Shown here one piece after another: positions 1 through 22,479 of a stretch of 52,964 bases of DNA (the stretch's first letter is position 1; each line of letters starts with the position of its first letter). The translations under genes and the position numbers were made by a program. The stretch lies in contig NW_004798148.1 in the NCBI RefSeq assembly GCF_000002075.1, forward strand, positions 58,395 to 111,358, in the 5' to 3' direction. This DNA comes from Aplysia californica (taxonomy: Eukaryota; Mollusca; Gastropoda; Aplysiida; Aplysiidae). The notes below the pieces were generated by a model, which was given only the letters and a program-made list of their open reading frames with translations, had not been told where the DNA came from and did not search any database.

Positions 1-139
1 CCAGAAAAAAATGAAATAACAATGTGCAATTAAGAGCGGGAAAACAAACAAAGACGAACAAGCAAACAAACGGCACGTCACCAAAGGAAAAATAAACTTA
101 CAGACAGACCTGACAACAAATCATTCACATAATTTTTTG

Positions 140-306
140 AACAGTTTTGCGGCACTTGCAACAGAAAAAGATCATATAAGTGCCGAAGATTACAGGTGTT
201 ACAAGTAGAGAGTAACATACACAAAAAACAAGGACGAGAGATAAGGATGATAGATTTTTTATAGGAAAGAAGGAACAAACCACACCAGAGCACCCGCCAA
301 CCACCG
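140..306 (-). mobile_element. SINE-A
   Basis: Minus orientation; hairpin arms ggcactt/aagtgcc intact, tail lost, head complete (gcgggtgctctgg). Confidence 0.85.
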
Positions 307-371
307 ACATGAACAGAATGAATGAACAGACACTTATATCTAAAACCGCTCTCAAAAACTCACCCAATAAT

Positions 372-551
372 CTGTCCCCGTGGTTTTATGCACCCCGCAT
401 AATTTAGCAAAATTTGATCATTTTTGGCATAATTTCTCATTATTTTCCTTTAGCATTCTTTGTTAAAAATTAACAGAATCGCATAAATTCTCATTTTTTA
501 GCTCAGTTCGCATAATTTCAGAATTGTTCTTGCATAAAACGACGGGGACAG
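372..551. mobile_element. MITE-1 (ctgtcccc termini), copy A
   Basis: Inverted ends ctgtccccgtggttttatgc and gcataaaacgacggggacag bound 180 bp, flanked by the 6-bp duplication aataat (366-371, 552-557). Non-coding; superfamily not assigned. Confidence 0.85.
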
Positions 552-651
552 AATAATGATATCCCAACGTAGAGAAATTCTTCATCGATGGCTCTGAACT
601 GGACTCAGGTGTGGGTGCCGCTGCCCTTTCCTCATACAACCTTATATCTAC

Positions 652-840
652 CTGTCCCCGCGGTTTTATGCAAAAAAAACCCCAAAAAAACAAAGAAAAA
701 AAAATTATGCAAACTGAGCCCAAAAATGTGAAATTATGCGATTCTGTTAACAAAATGATAAAGGAAAATAATATGAAATTATCTTAAAAAATGATCAAAT
801 TTTGCTAAATTATGTGGGGTGGATAAAACCGCGGGAACAG
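652..840. mobile_element. MITE-1 copy B, opposite orientation
   Basis: Same family as 372-551, opposite orientation, with an A-rich internal stretch and eroded right terminus (gcgggaacag). No clear site duplication. Confidence 0.75.
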
Positions 841-1596
841 TAGGCCTACTACAGGGAAGGCTTAAAATTCATCTTGATGCCTCCAATTTTTTTCCCCGCA
901 GAGTCCACTGCCATTGGCGTGGTACTGGTCTTTAATTGTAGAATATTCTCCAAAATCATTTTTTTTCTCATTCTGTCCGATTCATTGTCTTGCCTCATTT
1001 CACTCATAATTTGGATAGACCCGAATGAAATATTTTAAATGCACTCATTGAAGGAAATAATGCACTAATTTGAAGAATTTGGTCTAAATCATTGATTTCA
1101 ACAAAACGTTTGATTTTATAAAGGTTATTGCTTCTTACTCAAAGATGTAAGTGCAACAGTAATGAGTAGGCATACTAATTTTAAAACGTTAACTAGAGTT
1201 TTAAAACTGAATTTTTACCGAGAAATTTTTAACTTCAACCATTCCGACTTCAAAAATTAAAACCAAGCAGTGTTTTTGCCTAAAGTGAAATCACTGAAAT
1301 CAACCAAACTGAATCCCCACACACTCATGTGACCTGATGCAAATGTAGGTGCCGTGTAATATTACATACTAAACGAACAAGGACGGAACAGATTGGAGCC
1401 CTGAAACGATTTGGGGTGTGCGTAGAAGTGTTATGCACAGAAATCTCCCCGCCCCCCAAATATAATTAATAAAACCGGGTGGGGTGTCACTTTTCTTACC
1501 GAAACAATAAACCATTGACGTGTATTTAACAAAAACGTGGTAAAATTCTAAAAATGTTTTCAGGTTCATTTAATATATTATTTATTATTATATTAT
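841..1596. other. AT-rich intergenic stretch, nothing recognised
   Basis: Only short reading frames and no repeat shared with the rest of the window. Confidence 0.6.
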
Positions 1597-1775
1597 AGTT
1601 ATCTCCTCTATCTTCGGTCAAGGGGGATAACGAGAAAAATGACGTTTTGAGCAGAAATAAATACAGAACACTAGGGAAAACGAATTAAGGCCAACCTGTG
1701 ACTTCAAAGATTTGTTCAGCTCAAAACCTCATTTGTTCGGTTATCTACCTTGTCCCCAGTAACGAGAGATAATCG
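1597..1775. repeat. Imperfect inverted repeat, possible MITE relic
   Basis: gggggataacgag…gttttgagc near 1621-1652 is roughly reverse-complemented by gctcaaaacctc…cttgtcccc near 1719-1757. Too diverged to classify. Confidence 0.35.
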
Positions 1776-1873
1776 TAAAAATGAGACATTTGACAGAATT
1801 GGATTTATCACATCATGCCTTGCCCCCAATGTGTTATTATTGTTGTTTTTGTTGTAATTGTTTAATTGTTATT

Positions 1874-1899
1874 GCTATTGTTGTTGTTGTTGTTGTTGT

Positions 1900-1964
<65 letters not shown>
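1874..1964 (+). repeat. TTG then GAT microsatellite
   Basis: (ttg)n passing into (gat)n; a second (gat)n run lies at 2138-2188. Both create artefactual poly-Asp or poly-Ser frames. Confidence 0.97.
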
Positions 1965-1968
<4 letters not shown>

Positions 1969-2010
1969 CCCAGCTAGTATATACAGCGCTCATTTAGTTT
2001 TTCCCTCAGT

Positions 2011-2046
2011 TGCTCCTGAGGAAGCCCACGAGGCGAAACGTTGAGC
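2011..2046 (+). other. Hammerhead-like motif, possible Penelope-type retroelement remnant
   Basis: ctgagga (2016-2022), a short GCC/GGC stem and gaaacgtt (2035-2042) resemble the CUGANGA…GAAAC core of minimal hammerheads in Penelope-like elements. One stem-II closing position is mismatched, and the body of any element is absent. Confidence 0.3.
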
Positions 2047-2138
2047 TATTAAACAAATTTTAAACATTTTATATTGTTATGTTATTTTGTCTGAAATTCA
2101 TACAAGACTCTCCCTCCTCCTACTCTGCTTATCAAGCA

Positions 2139-2189
<51 letters not shown>

Positions 2190-2639
2190 TACTGATTTTG
2201 TTCCCTGTCGTAAACCACTCGTGTGTTGGCATCATTTTGCTGTAGGCCCTACTGTACGTCACAAGTGACTCCTGGTACATGTTATGAATTTTTGTTTGTA
2301 TTTGTTGTTTGGTTGTATACATGTATCGGAACTATGAGAAAAAAAAAAGAGCAGAATGAAAACATTTGTAAGAAGACAAATATAGCCTCATTTTCAGAAT
2401 ATTTGTGAGAACTATCTGCTCAGATCTGAATAACTAAGTTTCACTAGTGACGTCTTCATTGATGTCATTTTGCTGGATGTTACAAGTGACTCCTGGTACC
2501 GTATTGAATTTTTGTGTGTGCTTTTTTGTTTGATTGTATCAGAACTGTTAAAAAAAGTAGAATGAAAATGTATAGAGAAAGACAAAGGTAGTGTTATCTT
2601 GAGAATGTTTGTAATAAAGGTCTTTTTAGTGTCAGCAAG

Positions 2640-2812
2640 TGTTTTACGGCACTTGCAACACGATAAGGTCATAATATGAGCGCCAGAAGATTAGAGGTGT
2701 TACAAGAGAGCAACAAACATAAAAAAGAAGGGGAGATAAGAACGATAGATGTTTGATAGGAAAGAAGAAGCAAACCACACCAGAGCACCCGCCAACCACC
2801 CACACATTTCAT
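2640..2812 (-). mobile_element. SINE-A
   Basis: Minus orientation; hairpin mixed (ggcactt with gagcgcc), head complete. Confidence 0.85.
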
Positions 2813-3056
2813 TTCTACATTTGTAGTATGTCTACAAAACCATAAAAGTAAGAACAAAAATTGTAACTTTGTTTTAAATTTCTAACTACCTTCTGTAATA
2901 AGTTCTTTAACATTATTCACTTCCTCGTCAAATTATTTTATTTCGTGACCATTATCCAATGCTTATAATGCATAATGCATTATGCTTTGCCAGTTCTACA
3001 AAAACTGAATCAGATTTTTCGTTTCATCTAAAAGTAAAGATTTGCACCATTTAGAC

Positions 3057-3163
3057 TGCAAGAGAGTAACTAATACAAAAAAGGAGGAGGAGAGAGAAGG
3101 ACGATAGATGTTTGATAGGAAAGAAGGAGCAAATCACACCAGAGCACCCGCCAACCACCGACA
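3057..3163 (-). mobile_element. SINE-A, 5' part only
   Basis: Head through the first hairpin remnant; 3' hairpin missing. Confidence 0.8.
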
Positions 3164-3423
3164 CTGAAACTTTGCAGCAAAGAAGGAAAAATAAAAAAAC
3201 TACCGGTATTGAAAACGTAAAAAAACAATACTTTAAAAAAAACCTCAACAATAAAACAAAACAACAAGGGGTTGATTACAGCTGACTTTATTCATGAGAC
3301 ATGGAGGCTCTCGCAGACAAATTGACAGACAGACAGACAAACAGATGAGAGCATCAAAAAAGAGGAACAAATATGGACAATGTATGTAATGTCAGTGTAT
3401 TCCTGTCAGACTGATCAGAGGCA

Positions 3424-3785
3424 CAACGACTCACATATACACAATACACTTACACACAACACACTTGCAAACACACAACACTCAGACACAAGACACATAG
3501 ACACAACACACGTACACACAACATACAAGAATACAAGAGACCTACACACAACACACATAGACACACACAACACACATACAACACACATAGACAAAAGACA
3601 CATACACACAACACACAAGGGACCTACCCACAACACACATACACGCAACACACGTAGACGCAAAGACACTTACACACAACACACATAGACACATAGACAC
3701 AACACACGTAGACACAAAGACATATACACACATTGACACAACACACACATACACACAACACATGTACACACAACACAAATGACAG
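3424..3785 (+). repeat. CA-rich degenerate tandem repeat
   Basis: Irregular repeats of acacaacacacatagacac and variants across about 360 bp. Confidence 0.9.
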
Positions 3786-3889
3786 GATGATGGAAGCAGA
3801 AAAAAACACAAATAACAAACAGCAAAGGAAGGAAGATCACAATAAAATATAGTAAAGAATTAAATGGTCACAAAAGGGGGACGGAGAAG

Positions 3890-4362
3890 GAAAAGAGGAA
3901 AGGAATGGGGAAGGAGAAGGAAAAGAGGAAAGGAATGGGGAATGAGAAGGAAAAGAGGAAAGGAATAGGGAAGGAGAAGGAAAAGAGGAAAGGAATGGGA
4001 AGGAGAAGGAAAAGAGGAAAGGAATGGGAAGGAGAAGGAAAAGAGGAAAGGAATGGGGAAGGAGAAGGAAAAGAGGAAAGGAATGGGGAAGGGAAGAAAA
4101 GAAAAAAAGAAAAAAGAAAAGAGGAAAGGAAAGGGGAAGGGAAGAAAAGAGCAAAGGAATAGGGAAGGAGAAGGAAAAGAGCAAAGGAATAGGGGAGGAG
4201 AAGGAAAAGAGCAAAGGAATAGGGAAGGAGAAGGAAAAGAGGAGAGGAATGGGAAGGAGAAGGAAAAGAGGAAAGGAATAGGGAAGGAGAAGGAAAAGAG
4301 GAAAGGAATGGGGAAGGGAAGAAAAGAAAAAAAGAAAAAAGAAAAAAGAAAAGAGGGAGAGA
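3890..4362 (+). repeat. Homopurine minisatellite, unit about 30 bp
   Basis: About 15 units around ggaaaagaggaaaggaatgg / ggaaggagaa, almost wholly purine on this strand over about 470 bp apart from a t in most units. A block ending gaaaagaaaaaaagaaaaaa occurs twice (about 4095 and 4320). Long reading frames here are composition artefacts. Confidence 0.95.
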
Positions 4363-4869
4363 CACGAGACAACAAGGTAAAAGTCACATCAGAAACACAA
4401 CTGACTGAGTAACGCTGTTCTTTTCCCTGTGCTAGTCTAGTCCTCAATCATTATGATGGTTTCAATACGAGAACAAGTCTTTTTCTGCTTTGCTCAAGCA
4501 AATTATGTAAATTCTAATTATTGGGCCTGCTCACGTCCTAGCTTCAAAAGTTTATTCTATCATTAAATTATGTGTTGTTGTACCTCCCTCTGGATGCAGT
4601 GAACAACATTCCCAACACCACTTTGAGGAGAGGTTGGAGGGGGAGGGGGGGAGTTACACTCCAGTCCCTGAAAACAACCAACCAACCAACCAGCCACCCA
4701 CCTGTAATTACTATGGATCTGGAAAGTACATTTGTTTAAATTTATGGTCACAACTATAGACAGAGTGCATACTTTGTGTTGTAGGGCCAGGTAGCAATCT
4801 CATAAGTGAGACAGTCAAACAATAGCCGTTGTTATTGAGTCTGACGTCGTCTCTAAAAGGTTAGTTTAA

Positions 4870-5083
4870 ATTTAGAGTTTTTAGCGCAAGAGATTTAGAG
4901 CACTTGTAGCACAAATAGGTCGTACTAAAAGACAAGTGCCAAAGATTTAAGGTGTTAATCAAGAGAGTAATATACATGTACAAAGAAAGAAAGGAGGAGC
5001 AATGATAATAATGACAATAGAATTTTGATAGAAGGAAAGAAGGAGCAAACCATACCAGAGCACCCACCAACCACCCACTTGGT
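4870..5083 (-). mobile_element. SINE-A, diverged
   Basis: Minus orientation with insertions within the 3' hairpin; head gtgggtgctctggtatgg. A short extra fragment lies at 5164-5191. Confidence 0.75.
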
Positions 5084-5194
5084 CAGTTTGCAGGACAACA
5101 ACCATCACATTCACCTCAAAGCAGACCAAGACAAAAGTGGAACGATGAATTTTTTTTTTTTCAAGAAGGAAAAGGAGCAGACCACACCAGTATC

Positions 5195-6120
5195 ATCAAA
5201 CAGATAAAAATGAGAACCTCTTTAACTTTACTCAGCAGGCCGAAGGGCTAGAACCCAAATGGCTGCCGTATCAGAAAAGTAAAGTAAAGTAAAGTAACTT
5301 TAACTCAGAGTCAAGAGCCTAGTAACCCAGAGTCAAGCAACCCAATTCCCTGCGCGAAACACATCAAAATCTTGCGTAGTCATAACTCTACAAAATGTGT
5401 CGTCCAAGCTCTACAAATGAGTCACTGGCAGTATACACACAGAGCACTTGCTTAACTTCTACTACCCCGTACTACTCAGACACATTGTACACAGCACCAA
5501 AAACATCCCGAAGTCCAATACATCTTGACTACAACAAACTTTTTTTTTCAAATTTCAGAAGCACAGAATGCAAAAATCTCAATAGGCCTTATATTTCCTC
5601 GCAACTAGAAAATCTACAAATCTCCATTACCACTTGCAACATACTACTACCCCTCACCTTTTCTGACGAGAGAAAAAATAATTTTTTTAAATAGTGTGAT
5701 CAATGATATAATTCTAAAAGAGCTAAAACCTCAAACGAAAACTGTCACTGTGACCAGTGTTTAGTTTTAGTTTCAATAAGGTTTTATGACGCTCGCAACT
5801 GTGACCAGTGTCTATGGGGGATAGGTAACAGTCCAGCTATCTGGTCAGCGAGTAAAGGATAACAGCTCAGTGAGAGCAAGATAATAAACATGTAGGTAAT
5901 TTTAACATCCTTGAAGAATCTCGGACGCAACATCCCACCACACAATACAACAACTCCCGACTGGCCCTGACAAACAGCATGCAAGCAGTCTGTGTAATAA
6001 ATTACATGCACCTAAATAAATTGCGTCAACAACGGGGGCCATCAATCAATCAAACATTTACAATTAGCAATAACTCGGTTGGGGAGCAGATTTGATCCCA
6101 AGCAACCAACCACACGACAC
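5195..6120. other. Intergenic stretch without a gene
   Basis: Contains a short (aaagt)n run near 5277-5296 and unique AT-rich sequence; reading frames lack codon structure or similarity I can recognise. Confidence 0.55.
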
Positions 6121-6139
6121 GACGACAGTCTTCACATAA

Positions 6140-6319
6140 GTTTTAGTAAGAGTTTTACGGCACTTGCAACACAATAAGGTCATATAAGTGCCGAAGAATA
6201 GATTACGGGTCACAAGAGAGTAACAATAACGTACACAAAAAAGAAGGAGGGGAGATAAGGACGACAGAAGTTTGATAGGAAAGAAGGAGCAAACCACACC
6301 AGAGCGCCCGCCAACCACC
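6140..6319 (-). mobile_element. SINE-A, full length with 14-bp site duplication
   Basis: Bounded by cagtcttcacataa (6126-6139) and cagtcttcacgtaa (6320-6333), one mismatch. This fixes the element ends: 5' ggtggttggcggg and 3' cttactaaaac. Confidence 0.95.
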
Positions 6320-6953
6320 CAGTCTTCACGTAATGATTACCAACTTAACCACTGACACGGAAGCCGGGCGCTCTTCTACGTCAGACGACTAGAACCACAA
6401 AACACATCATCTATGCACAACGACGCAATAAAATCCTTATCCATATGAACATTTGTCACTTTCACCATTTGAAAGCAGCATACACAAAATCAGAACAAGG
6501 AAGAAATTTTTTTTTAAACGTCATCAGACATCGTGTCATCAGACAAACATTAAAAGTATCTTCCTAAAAACTGCACAAAGTCAGCATGAGAGTACAAGGC
6601 GCAAAAACAAAAACAACAACAAAAAATTATTTCCAACACCAGCAAAACAAGAACAATCACAAAGAACATTAGAATTATAGTATCCTCGTAAGTAATGATA
6701 AAATTATTATATGTGTGATACATCGCATGCTCATCCATTCTTACAGTTAAATCTATTCATTGGTCAGCAAACCGCACTTCCACAGCCCCTGCAAACAAAA
6801 AGTTTTCATTTTGTTTTGAGGTTTGTATTTATTTTTTTTTTTTGCGGGATGGGGGTTGAGAGTGAGCACGCATCTGGGAACGATCGATTGGCTAACTATT
6901 GTACGACTCTCACTTCCTGTCACACATTTTGATTCTGGCCAACCACGACAATA

Positions 6954-6954
<1 letters not shown>

Positions 6955-7017
<63 letters not shown>
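6955..7017. repeat. AT microsatellite
   Basis: About 30 AT units; a further short (AT)n run is at 10159-10194 and another at 14759-14780. Confidence 0.98.
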
Positions 7018-7019
<2 letters not shown>

Positions 7020-7867
7020 ACACCGCCATTTCTTGATGTGACCAAGAATACCCAGCAAAAAACCACATGGATGAAACTTCCGGAAGTTCAGAATGCGCGC
7101 GTGAGGAGGGGAGAGGGGAGGGGGAGGGATAAAAAAAACCTCCGAAAGCCTTGCTTCTTTCTTTCCCTTTTCTCGTTTCATTCTGCATCAACATCAAACT
7201 AGGTAACAACGGGGGGGGGGGGGGGGGGGGGAATACAAAGTCTACAAGACCCTTTTTATTTAGCAATAATAAACGCGAGAAAAACTGAAAAGCTCGAAGA
7301 AGGCAAAGGAGGAATAGAATCAGGAGAACCCAGCCACTCTATGCTACACTATAAGGCCTCAGCTATACACACAGTTAGGGGGGAAACAAAAACCCACTCC
7401 CGAAAGTTAGAAGAAGAAGACAGTCGCGGCAGCAAAGTTGGAAATACGTCGGAGAATGCGAAAATAAACGCAATCCAACCGCACAACAGAGAGAAGTACG
7501 TACAACAAGGGAACATTTATCCAATAGTAAATTGAAGAAAACTGAAGAGTTTAATTAATCAATTAATTAATTAATTAACAACACCTAGCAAATGTCATAA
7601 ACACGGGAAGGTCAGTGCCCACCACAAAAAAAAAAAAACATATATATATATTACTTATATATATATTACATAAACATTTTTTGAAATAACAAACGAATAA
7701 ACAAACAATAAAATGATAAAGTAAATCTATTTACACGGCCCTCACTACCTCTCTAAACACAAGTCACATCTTTCTCGGCTGTTATTCTCGGAAAGTGTAC
7801 AGTGTCGAGCAAACATAGACACCTTTTAAAAAAAACACCAAAAAACAGTGAAATGGTACAGGTCTAA

Positions 7868-7955
7868 CGCCCCTGTCAACACTATAAGGTTATTTAAGAG
7901 GCGGGGACCTCCGAGTTTAACGTCCATCTCCGAAAGGACCTCTCGAAACAGTCGC
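7868..7955 (-). mobile_element. tRNA-SINE tail fragment
   Basis: Reverse complement contains gagatggacgttaaactcgg and cgcctcttaaataacc, matching 46556-46625. Confidence 0.65.
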
Positions 7956-10504
7956 ATCACATCTTATTCAGACGTTACTCTTGGAAAGTGGAAAGTGTCA
8001 AGCAAACACAAACAACTGTTTTTTTAAACACCCAAAAAAAAACAAAAAAAACCCCCCCCAACAAAAACCATGAAAACAAATCCAGCTCCCCCCCCACCTC
8101 AATCACCTCACCTCAAACAAAACGTCTACTCTCAAAGAGATTTTTCTGATGTTAAGTAGCAGGCAGACACAGTAGTACATAGTACAATATTCTCACCGAA
8201 GGCCACCAATCAATTCCATAAGAGACCAACTAACTACACCACGAATTTATGAAGAAACATCTTTTTCATCTCTCTCTTCTAGGATCCAAAAAGCTTCCAC
8301 ACAAACTAGCAACAAATTACGACTGCACACACACACTCCCGAACAAAAAAAACCCGTTTGCTGTTGCGAGTTTCTCATCTGCAACAATACTGTCATCAAC
8401 ACTTTTTAAGACTGTGAAAAGGCTCGAGGAGAAGATGACAGCAATAACGATAATTATAATAATAATAACAATAATAATGATAATAATAATAACACTGGGA
8501 AAAAAAGAAGGAGCGACAGGAAGCAGAAGGCGAAACAGTGACTTCTCCAAGGGAGGCAGAAAACGAGGCAGACCACCCGAAGCGAACAATTGATCGCGAC
8601 CCTCCATCACCACTACAGTATCACAAAAAAATATCAAGCAGTTCGTTCCAAGGTCTAATGAAAGTACAGACAAACCAAACAACACACGGGTGGCACCCAT
8701 CTGGGTCACCTGTTGCACTAGCGCTAGAGATAGTGGCGCGGGGACCATACCATCGGCCGAGGGAAATAATAAAAACCAAACAACAAAAAGGGGCGAAAAA
8801 AACAAAACATAATGCTCGTCATAAGGTGTATCTCGGCAGCGACACACACGGCGATGTAGAACAAAAGAAAATGAGAAGACTTGGGGAAGGGGGTGGGGGG
8901 GGGGGGGGGGGGGATAAAATAAAGCAGGACACTGTAAACAGTAGGGGGGAGGTGGGGGGAGGGAGGGGGGGGGAGACAGCAGGCAAACATCAGCAGCACA
9001 TTCCACAAATGCTCTAACAAAATTCCAGAAAGAAAAACTTCGGAGGGAAAATAAATCACAAATACTACAGAGGAGTCAAGACATCATCAACTTTGCAACA
9101 AATCAGGTCAAACCAAAAGGGTTGTTTTTTTTAACCCAAACAAACAGACAAACAAAACCCCCAAAAATAAAACAGTACAGAATAAGCCAATATAGGGACA
9201 AAGATTCAAACTTTTTGACATAGCATGGAGAATTATTAAAACAAAGCCTCTCTAGGTGAAATTTCTGGTCCTATAATCACTCTCTCTCTCTCTCTTTCTC
9301 TCTCGCTCCTCTTTTTCTGTCCATCTCCGAGACAAAGCAATATACTTCTAGAGGGAGACAGCAGAGGGGGGGGAAACAAGGGAGTTTTAAAAAAACGATA
9401 AAATGATGACAAAAGTTTCCAAGAGAAAAATTCAAAACATGTCAAGCTCTGACAACTGTCTTTTAAAAGATAAATGGACACGTTCCGTACGGGGCAAAGT
9501 AACCTTCTCTACAATCAGCCAAACAGAAAATCTGCAGCACCAAACCTCATACGGTCAAAATTAAAAACTAAAACAAACTAAAATTCACGCTCGTCTCAAA
9601 ACAAGAAACAACCTGAAATGAAAAGACTGCTTTCTGCAGCATTGGTCCCTGCCAAAAAAAATCTCTCTCCCCTCACTCAGTCTCTATCTATCGAGGAGGG
9701 GGGAAGATTCAGAACCTAGACAAAGAAGAAAAAGTGTACATGGAAGTATCAATATTTTGGGGGAAGAGAAATAAGACTAAAAAATTACCCTTCCACACCA
9801 ACTTGCTAAAAGAATTCCTCAAGCTCTCTCTAGCATTCCATTTGTACAAAATATACAAAACGTGCTCTCAGCTGACACAAAGCCACACGAGTTACGAGAA
9901 AGAGATTTACCAACAGCAGGTTAACACCAGTCACAGAATTTCCCGTTTTCCTATCAGATCCCTGCTATAAATTACAGAGAACCACTATCTTCAACATCTC
10001 CTCTACGACAAACACCAGGAGATCCCTGTACACATACTCCTGCACACACTGGCAGTGCAAATAAAGCTACTACAATTTCTCAAAATTTTTCGAAATATTA
10101 TTTTTTTTAAACACCTTTCAACATGAAATTCGTCAAAGCTCAAGTGTTGCTTTCGATATATATATATATATATATTATATATTATATATAATATGCAAAC
10201 CATAAATTTCTTCTACTCAAGACAAAACAATCTTCAATGTACTTGGCTAGTTGGTTTGCCACGCATGGACTGCCAGATGGAATGCAATCAATGAAACACC
10301 CCTAAAGGACTCTAAAAAAAAAAAACTTTTCCGTCTTTTTCCGCCTTTCATTTCTTGGCTTTGCGGGCTCGCACGTTTCCGTTTTCCGTGGCAGAATTTT
10401 GGTCCACTTCCGGCAGAGAGTCCAGCTCCTCCGCAGCCACGGCTGAAACAAAAACAAACCCCACGGGTCAGAACAGATGCCTCACTCTCTTCTTGCGCAC
10501 TATT

Positions 10505-10760
10505 CATCTGATATCATTTTATCATCTCAACACACCATACATCAGAAGTCATTTTTATCTCACAGTCATCACATATTTAATCATCTCAACACACTATTCA
10601 TCTGATGTCATTTTATCCTCTCTACACTCCATTCATCAGACATCATTTTATCATCTAAATACACCATACATTAGACGTCATCTTATCCTCTACACACTGT
10701 CATCTCATAATATTTTATCATCTCAACACACCACTCATCAGAATCATTTCATCATCCCCA
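10505..10760. repeat. Degenerate tandem repeat of about 36 bp downstream of TRAM1
   Basis: Units resembling atcatctcaacacacc followed by atcagacgtcattttatc recur about seven times with many substitutions. The array lies in or just beyond the TRAM1 3' UTR. No confident polyadenylation site was identified; an ATTAAA (minus strand) occurs near 10577. Confidence 0.7.
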
Positions 10761-10780
10761 CACACACACACACACACACA

Positions 10781-10835
10781 CAGCATGAGCAGTCTGATGA
10801 CTAACTTTACTCACGCTTAGCTGGCTTCTTCTTGG

Positions 10836-10902
<67 letters not shown>

Positions 10903-10946
10903 CACACACACACACCCACACAGCATGAGCAGTCTGATGACTAACT

Positions 10947-10975
<29 letters not shown>
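10781..10975 (-). repeat. Tandem duplication of the TRAM1 stop region with a CA tract
   Basis: A 55-bp block (10781-10835) is repeated exactly at 10921-10975, one 140-bp unit away, with a long CA tract between. The right copy holds the last TRAM1 codons and stop; the left copy falls in the 3' UTR. Identity over 55 bp implies a recent event. Confidence 0.9.
10836..10920 (+). repeat. CA microsatellite next to the TRAM1 stop
   Basis: About 40 CA units, part of the 140-bp duplicated unit. Confidence 0.97.
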
Positions 10976-21779
<10,804 letters not shown>

Positions 21780-22257
21780 TCAAAGGAGACGCCAACAGCG
21801 AAGGCTAGTTCTATCCGTTGTATGTTTTGCAGTTTCAATGCTGCAGTGTGCAATTTATTTCTTTTTCTTTTCTTTGTATTCTCAAATCTTTCCAATAGTG
21901 AAGTTAGTTTCTTGATAGCTTTTCAACAAATTTTAACTAAGACTTTGTGAATTTCATATTTTGCGGAAGAACAGGTAAAGATGAATAATATTCTAGGCCG
22001 GCCTAATGGAAATATACACGCGTATGCTCATTTGATTTTAGAATACCGGCAACAAGGGCACACGCACCCACCCACTCGCCCACTTCTTGGAAAAATCAAT
22101 CAAGGCTCACATCCATGTGTATAGAAGTCATTGGGAGGTAACAACGACTTGTAGACTTTTTATACCACATTTGTATTTGGAAATAATCATGATTTCAGCT
22201 TTTTCACAATAATTGAGAGTTGGTTGTTTATTTCAGGCCCAATTATATTTCATTCAA

Positions 22258-22472
22258 GAAGCAGTGTCAGCCCCTGATTGGCCAAGGAGATGAAGGGGCG
22301 TGGTTTGTGTCGTGCGAACGGTGCGAAGCCGCTGCGCGAGTCCGCGATGCGGGCCTTGACACAGCACACCAAACAAGTGAAACAGCGAAACACAGCAAGG
22401 CTGATGTCGGAATGCCAAGCCAGCTACACAGCATCAAGGTGTAGGAGTGCAAGGAGTCAAGGCAGAATTTAG
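22258..22472. promoter_or_regulatory. CpG-rich patch, possible bidirectional TRAM1/ZMYND8 promoter or ZMYND8 5' UTR exon
   Basis: Unlike its AT-rich surroundings this stretch has many CpGs (22307-22350), an inverted CCAAT box (attgg, 22277-22281) and a GC/KLF-type box (ggggcgtgg, 22295-22303). It lies between two divergent genes, about 0.55 kb upstream of the TRAM1 start. A good donor (tag|gtatgg) at 22472/22473 could end a non-coding ZMYND8 first exon, which must exist because the first coding exon has an acceptor. Inference only. Confidence 0.4.
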
Positions 22473-22479
22473 GTATGGG

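Larger units (their letters stand above)
6334..10500. other. Intergenic or distal TRAM1 3' region, low complexity
   Basis: A-rich sequence with AT, G (7210-7232, 8886-8913) and GA/CT runs. No gene or complete transposon recognised. It could contain a long TRAM1 3' UTR, but no polyadenylation site is convincing. Confidence 0.5.

Noticed and set aside
1781-2322. Reading frames with poly-Asp or poly-Ser
   Set aside because: They are translations of (gat)n microsatellites with no conserved flanks.
3380-4447. Long frames on both strands
   Set aside because: Products of CA- and GA-rich tandem repeats; open in several frames at once.
8249-9059. Several 110-230 codon frames on both strands
   Set aside because: Low-complexity Pro, Ile and Gly runs from G and AT tracts, no family similarity, no splice structure.
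22278-22472. 64-codon frame in the CpG-rich patch
   Set aside because: Probably leader sequence; no similarity or conserved start, and the stop overlaps a possible donor.
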